From an uncultured Burkholderiaceae bacterium (GTDB taxonomy: Bacteria; Pseudomonadota; Gammaproteobacteria; Burkholderiales; Burkholderiaceae_C): a stretch of 11,232 nucleotides of DNA. Made by a program: the position numbers and the translations under genes. The notes under the pieces were generated by a model, which worked only from the letters and a program-made list of their open reading frames with translations, did no database searches and was not told the origin of the DNA. Positions 8,988 through 11,232 of this stretch are shown here, piece after piece. Where the stretch lies: the NCBI GenBank assembly GCA_938022295.1, contig CALIDR010000176.1, forward strand, positions 1 through 11,232. The letters are read 5' to 3'. Position 1 is the first letter of the stretch. Every line of letters begins with the position of its first letter.

Positions 8988-10364
8988 ATGACGCTTCGCA
9001 TCCACAACTCGCTGACCCGCGCGCTGGAGACCTTCACGCCGATCGAGCCCGGGCGCGTGCGCATGTACGTGTGCGGGATGACGGTCTACGACCTGTGCCA
9101 CATGGGCCACGCGCGGATGATGACCGCGTTCGACGTCGTCTACCGATGGCTGCGCACGCTCGGCTACGACGTGACCTACGTGCGCAACATCACCGACATC
9201 GACGACAAGATCATCAAGCGCGCGCTCGAGCGCGGCGTCGCGATCCGCCGGCTCACCGACGAGATGATCGCCGCGATGCACGCCGACATCGGCGCCATCG
9301 GCCTGCTGCCGCCGACGCACGAGCCGCGCGCGACCGACTACGTGCCGCAGATGCTGGCGATGATCGGCACGCTCGAACGCAAGGGGCTCGCCTACCGCGC
9401 CCCCGACGGCGACGTCAACTTCGCGGTGCGCCGTTTCCCGGGCTACGGCAAGCTCTCCGGCAAGTCGCTCGACGAGCTGCGCGCCGGCGAGCGCGTCGCC
9501 GTGCACGAGGGCAAGGAGGACCCGCTGGACTTCGTGCTGTGGAAGGCCGCCAAGCCCGACGAGCCCGACGACGCGAAGTACCCGAGCCCGTTCGGCCCTG
9601 GGCGCCCGGGCTGGCACATCGAGTGCTCGGCGATGAGCTGCGCGCTGCTCGGCGAGACGTTCGACATTCACGGCGGAGGGCTGGACCTGCAGTTCCCGCA
9701 CCACGAGAACGAGATCGCGCAGAGCGAGGGCGCCAACGGCAAGCCGTTCGCGCGCACGTGGATGCACAACGGCTTCCTCAACGTCGACGACGAGAAGATG
9801 TCCAAGTCGCTGGGCAACTTCTTCACGATCCGCGACGTGCTGAAGTCGACCGACGGCGAGACGCTGCGCTTCTTCATGCTGCGCACGCACTACCGCAGTC
9901 CGTTCAACTTCAGCGACGCGCATCTCGAAGACGCCCGCCACGCGCTGCGCCGGCTGTACACCGCGCTCGACGCGGTGGCGCCCGACGGCGCGGCGCCGGA
10001 CTGGGCGCAGCCCGCGCCGGCGGCGTTCCGCGCGGCGATGAACGACGACTTCAACACGCCGGCGGCGCTCGCCGTGCTGTTCGAGCTCGCGGGCGAGGTC
10101 AACCGCACCCGCTCGCCCGCCGCGGCCGGGCAGCTGAAGGCGCTCGGCGCCACGCTCGGCATCCTGCAGCAGGCGCCGCGCGCGTTCCTGCAGGGCGGCG
10201 GCGCCGCGGTCGACGCGGCGGCGATCGAGCGCCGCATCGCCGAGCGCGCGCAGGCCAAGCGCGTGCGCGACTTCGCGCTCGCCGACCGCATCCGCGACGA
10301 ACTGGCGGCGCAGGGCGTGGTGCTGCAGGACGGCCCCCAGGGCACGACCTGGGTCAGGGCATAG
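8988..10364 (+). CDS. cysS: Cysteinyl-tRNA synthetase
   Basis: A 458-residue class I aminoacyl-tRNA synthetase that charges tRNA-Cys in the cytoplasm (E. coli 461). Motifs: the HIGH signature as HMGH (38-41) following YVCGMTVYD; KMSKS (270-274); and the active-site zinc ligands C29, C213, H238 and E242 (in FPHHENE), spaced as in E. coli CysS. The catalytic Rossmann fold is followed by the C-terminal helical anticodon-binding DALR-type region (from about 300), ending in a short basic segment and GTTWVRA. The start matches the family N-terminus (MTLRIHNSLT); no clear Shine-Dalgarno precedes it. The gene is divergent from ppiA and is followed after 4 nt by the alkA-like gene, so the two are probably co-transcribed. 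No T-box-like leader is apparent. Confidence 0.98.
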   Translation: MTLRIHNSLTRALETFTPIEPGRVRMYVCGMTVYDLCHMGHARMMTAFDVVYRWLRTLGYDVTYVRNITDIDDKIIKRALERGVAIRRLTDEMIAAMHADIGAIGLLPPTHEPRATDYVPQMLAMIGTLERKGLAYRAPDGDVNFAVRRFPGYGKLSGKSLDELRAGERVAVHEGKEDPLDFVLWKAAKPDEPDDAKYPSPFGPGRPGWHIECSAMSCALLGETFDIHGGGLDLQFPHHENEIAQSEGANGKPFARTWMHNGFLNVDDEKMSKSLGNFFTIRDVLKSTDGETLRFFMLRTHYRSPFNFSDAHLEDARHALRRLYTALDAVAPDGAAPDWAQPAPAAFRAAMNDDFNTPAALAVLFELAGEVNRTRSPAAAGQLKALGATLGILQQAPRAFLQGGGAAVDAAAIERRIAERAQAKRVRDFALADRIRDELAAQGVVLQDGPQGTTWVRA

Positions 10365-10368
10365 GGCG

Positions 10369-11025
10369 ATGGCGGCGGCCTGCGCCTCGGCACTCGTGAC
10401 GCCCGACTACTGGGACGACGCGTGCCGGCACCTCGCCAAGCGCGACCGCGTGATGCGCAAGCTGATCCCGCGCTTCGGCGAGGCGCGGCTGCAAAGCCGC
10501 GGCGACGCGTTCACGACGCTGGCGCGCTCGATCGTCGGCCAGCAGATCTCGGTCAAGGCGGCGCAGTCGGTGTGGGAGCGCTTCGCGGCGCTGGCGGCCG
10601 ACCGCGGCCCGGTGCTCGACCCGGCGGCAGTGCTCGCGCTCGACACCGAGGCAATGCGCGGCTCGGGCCTGTCGGCGCGCAAGGTCGAGTACCTGCGCGA
10701 CCTCGCCGCCCACTTCGTCGACGGCACGGTCCACGTCGGACGCTGGCCCTCGATGGACGACGAGGAAATCGTCGACGAGCTGGTCTCGATCCGCGGCATC
10801 GGCCGCTGGACGGCCGAGATGTTCCTGATCTTCCACCTGCTGCGGCCGAACGTGCTGCCGCTCGACGACATCGGCCTGATCAAGGGCATCAGCCTGAACT
10901 ACTTCAGCGGCGAGCCGGTGACGCGCGCCGAGGCGCGCGAGGTCGGCGACGCCTGGGCCCCGTTCCGCTCGGTCGCGACTTGGTACGTCTGGCGCAGCCT
11001 GGACCCGCTGCCGGTGGATTACTGA
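10369..11025 (+). CDS. AlkA-type DNA-3-methyladenine glycosylase (HhH-GPD)
   Basis: A 218-residue base-excision-repair glycosylase of the HhH-GPD superfamily, expected to remove alkylated purines such as 3-methyladenine. Evidence: SIVGQQISVKAA (54-65), the helix-hairpin-helix IRGIGRWTAEM (141-151) and the Pro/Asp-rich loop LPLDDIGLIKG (163-173), where D167 aligns with the catalytic Asp of AlkA. There is no Cys cluster, so it is not a Nth/MutY iron-sulfur enzyme, and it lacks the extra N-terminal domain of E. coli AlkA (282 residues), resembling the shorter forms common in betaproteobacteria and yeast MAG. It starts 4 nt after cysS with a poor ribosome site (AGGG only 2 nt before ATG), suggesting coupled reading; a later GTG at 10396 is a weaker alternative start. 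accA begins 21 nt after its stop. Confidence 0.92.
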   Translation: MAAACASALVTPDYWDDACRHLAKRDRVMRKLIPRFGEARLQSRGDAFTTLARSIVGQQISVKAAQSVWERFAALAADRGPVLDPAAVLALDTEAMRGSGLSARKVEYLRDLAAHFVDGTVHVGRWPSMDDEEIVDELVSIRGIGRWTAEMFLIFHLLRPNVLPLDDIGLIKGISLNYFSGEPVTRAEAREVGDAWAPFRSVATWYVWRSLDPLPVDY

Positions 11026-11031
11026 CTTCGC

Positions 11032-11037
11032 AAGGAG
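11032..11037 (+). promoter_or_regulatory. Strong Shine-Dalgarno of accA
   Basis: AAGGAG, a full match to the anti-Shine-Dalgarno, lies 9 nt before the accA ATG. It is much stronger than the sites of cysS and the glycosylase gene upstream, so accA can be translated well even on a shared message. Confidence 0.8.
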
Positions 11038-11046
11038 CTTCAGCCC

Positions 11047-11232
11047 ATGAGCAAACGCCACTTCCTGGACTTCGAGCAGCCGATCGCCGAACTCGAGACC
11101 AAGATCGAGGAACTGCGCTTCGTGCAGAACGAGTCGGCGGTCGACATCTCGGAGGAGATCGAGCGCCTGGACAAGAAGAGCCAGCAGCTGACGAAGGAGA
11201 TCTACGCCAACCTGACGCCGTGGCAGGTGACG
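11047..11232 (+). CDS. accA: Acetyl-CoA carboxylase carboxyltransferase alpha subunit (5' part)
   Basis: The first 62 codons of accA; the gene leaves the window on the right (E. coli AccA has 319 residues). AccA and AccD form the carboxyltransferase that moves the carboxyl group from biotin-BCCP to acetyl-CoA, giving malonyl-CoA, the committed step of fatty-acid synthesis in the cytoplasm. The N-terminus carries the family signature FLDFEQPIAELETKIEELR (from residue 6), then the helical stretch EEIERLDKKSQQLTKEIY and NLTPWQVT, aligning closely with E. coli AccA (FLDFEQPIAELEAKI...). The catalytic domain is not visible. The ATG is fixed by AAGGAG 9 nt upstream. Only 21 nt separate it from the glycosylase gene, with no terminator, so it probably shares a transcript with cysS; an internal promoter is not excluded. 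Confidence 0.96.
   Translation, partial: MSKRHFLDFEQPIAELETKIEELRFVQNESAVDISEEIERLDKKSQQLTKEIYANLTPWQVT

Overview
The window looks like an ordinary core-chromosome segment of a high-GC (about 70% by eye) betaproteobacterium, most likely of the order Burkholderiales (Rubrivivax/Leptothrix/Comamonadaceae-like). Reasons: the Icd, ClpA, ClpS, Csp and AccA sequences are of betaproteobacterial type, third codon positions are strongly G/C, and the gene orders csp / clpS-clpA and lpxH-ppiB-ppiA / cysS-alkA-accA are familiar from that group. The genus cannot be fixed from this sequence alone.

Layout. (1) 1-1587, plus strand: the 3' part of hemN (anaerobic haem synthesis), then a small polytopic membrane protein of the TauE/SafE-like metal/cytochrome-biogenesis family. 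(2) 1641-3010: icd (NADP isocitrate dehydrogenase) with its own promoter-like element, a start reassigned to 1683, and a strong hairpin terminator. (3) 3058-3587: a convergent cold-shock protein gene on the minus strand with a consensus-like promoter, sharing a divergent intergenic region with clpS. (4) 3588-6244, plus strand: clpS-clpA, overlapping by 4 nt; ClpS delivers N-degron substrates to the ClpA unfoldase that feeds ClpP. (5) 6251-8877, minus strand: a compact operon, in transcription order ppiA (periplasmic cyclophilin), ppiB (cytoplasmic cyclophilin), lpxH (lipid A synthesis) and mtfA (zinc peptidase), with gaps of 1 nt, 2 nt and a 4-nt overlap. (6) 8988-11232, plus strand: cysS, an AlkA-type 3-methyladenine glycosylase gene, and the first 62 codons of accA (fatty-acid synthesis).

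How they fit together: most genes are housekeeping. clpS/clpA are a true functional pair. ppiA/ppiB are paralogues serving two compartments. lpxH and accA both serve envelope lipid synthesis but lie in different transcription units. hemN and the TauE/SafE-like gene fit a respiratory/haem neighbourhood whose remainder lies left of the window.

I found no CRISPR array, mobile element, phage gene, tRNA/rRNA, toxin-antitoxin pair or defence locus, and no credible undescribed multi-gene system. The points worth a second look are small and mostly regulatory: a perfect inverted repeat that contains both stop codons of the convergent clpA/mtfA pair; a possibly leaderless clpS with an inverted repeat where a -35 box would sit; face-to-face -10 elements between ppiA and cysS; a csp gene with a strong promoter, short leader and C-terminal tail; and a near-identical 66-bp direct repeat inside ppiA/ppiB.
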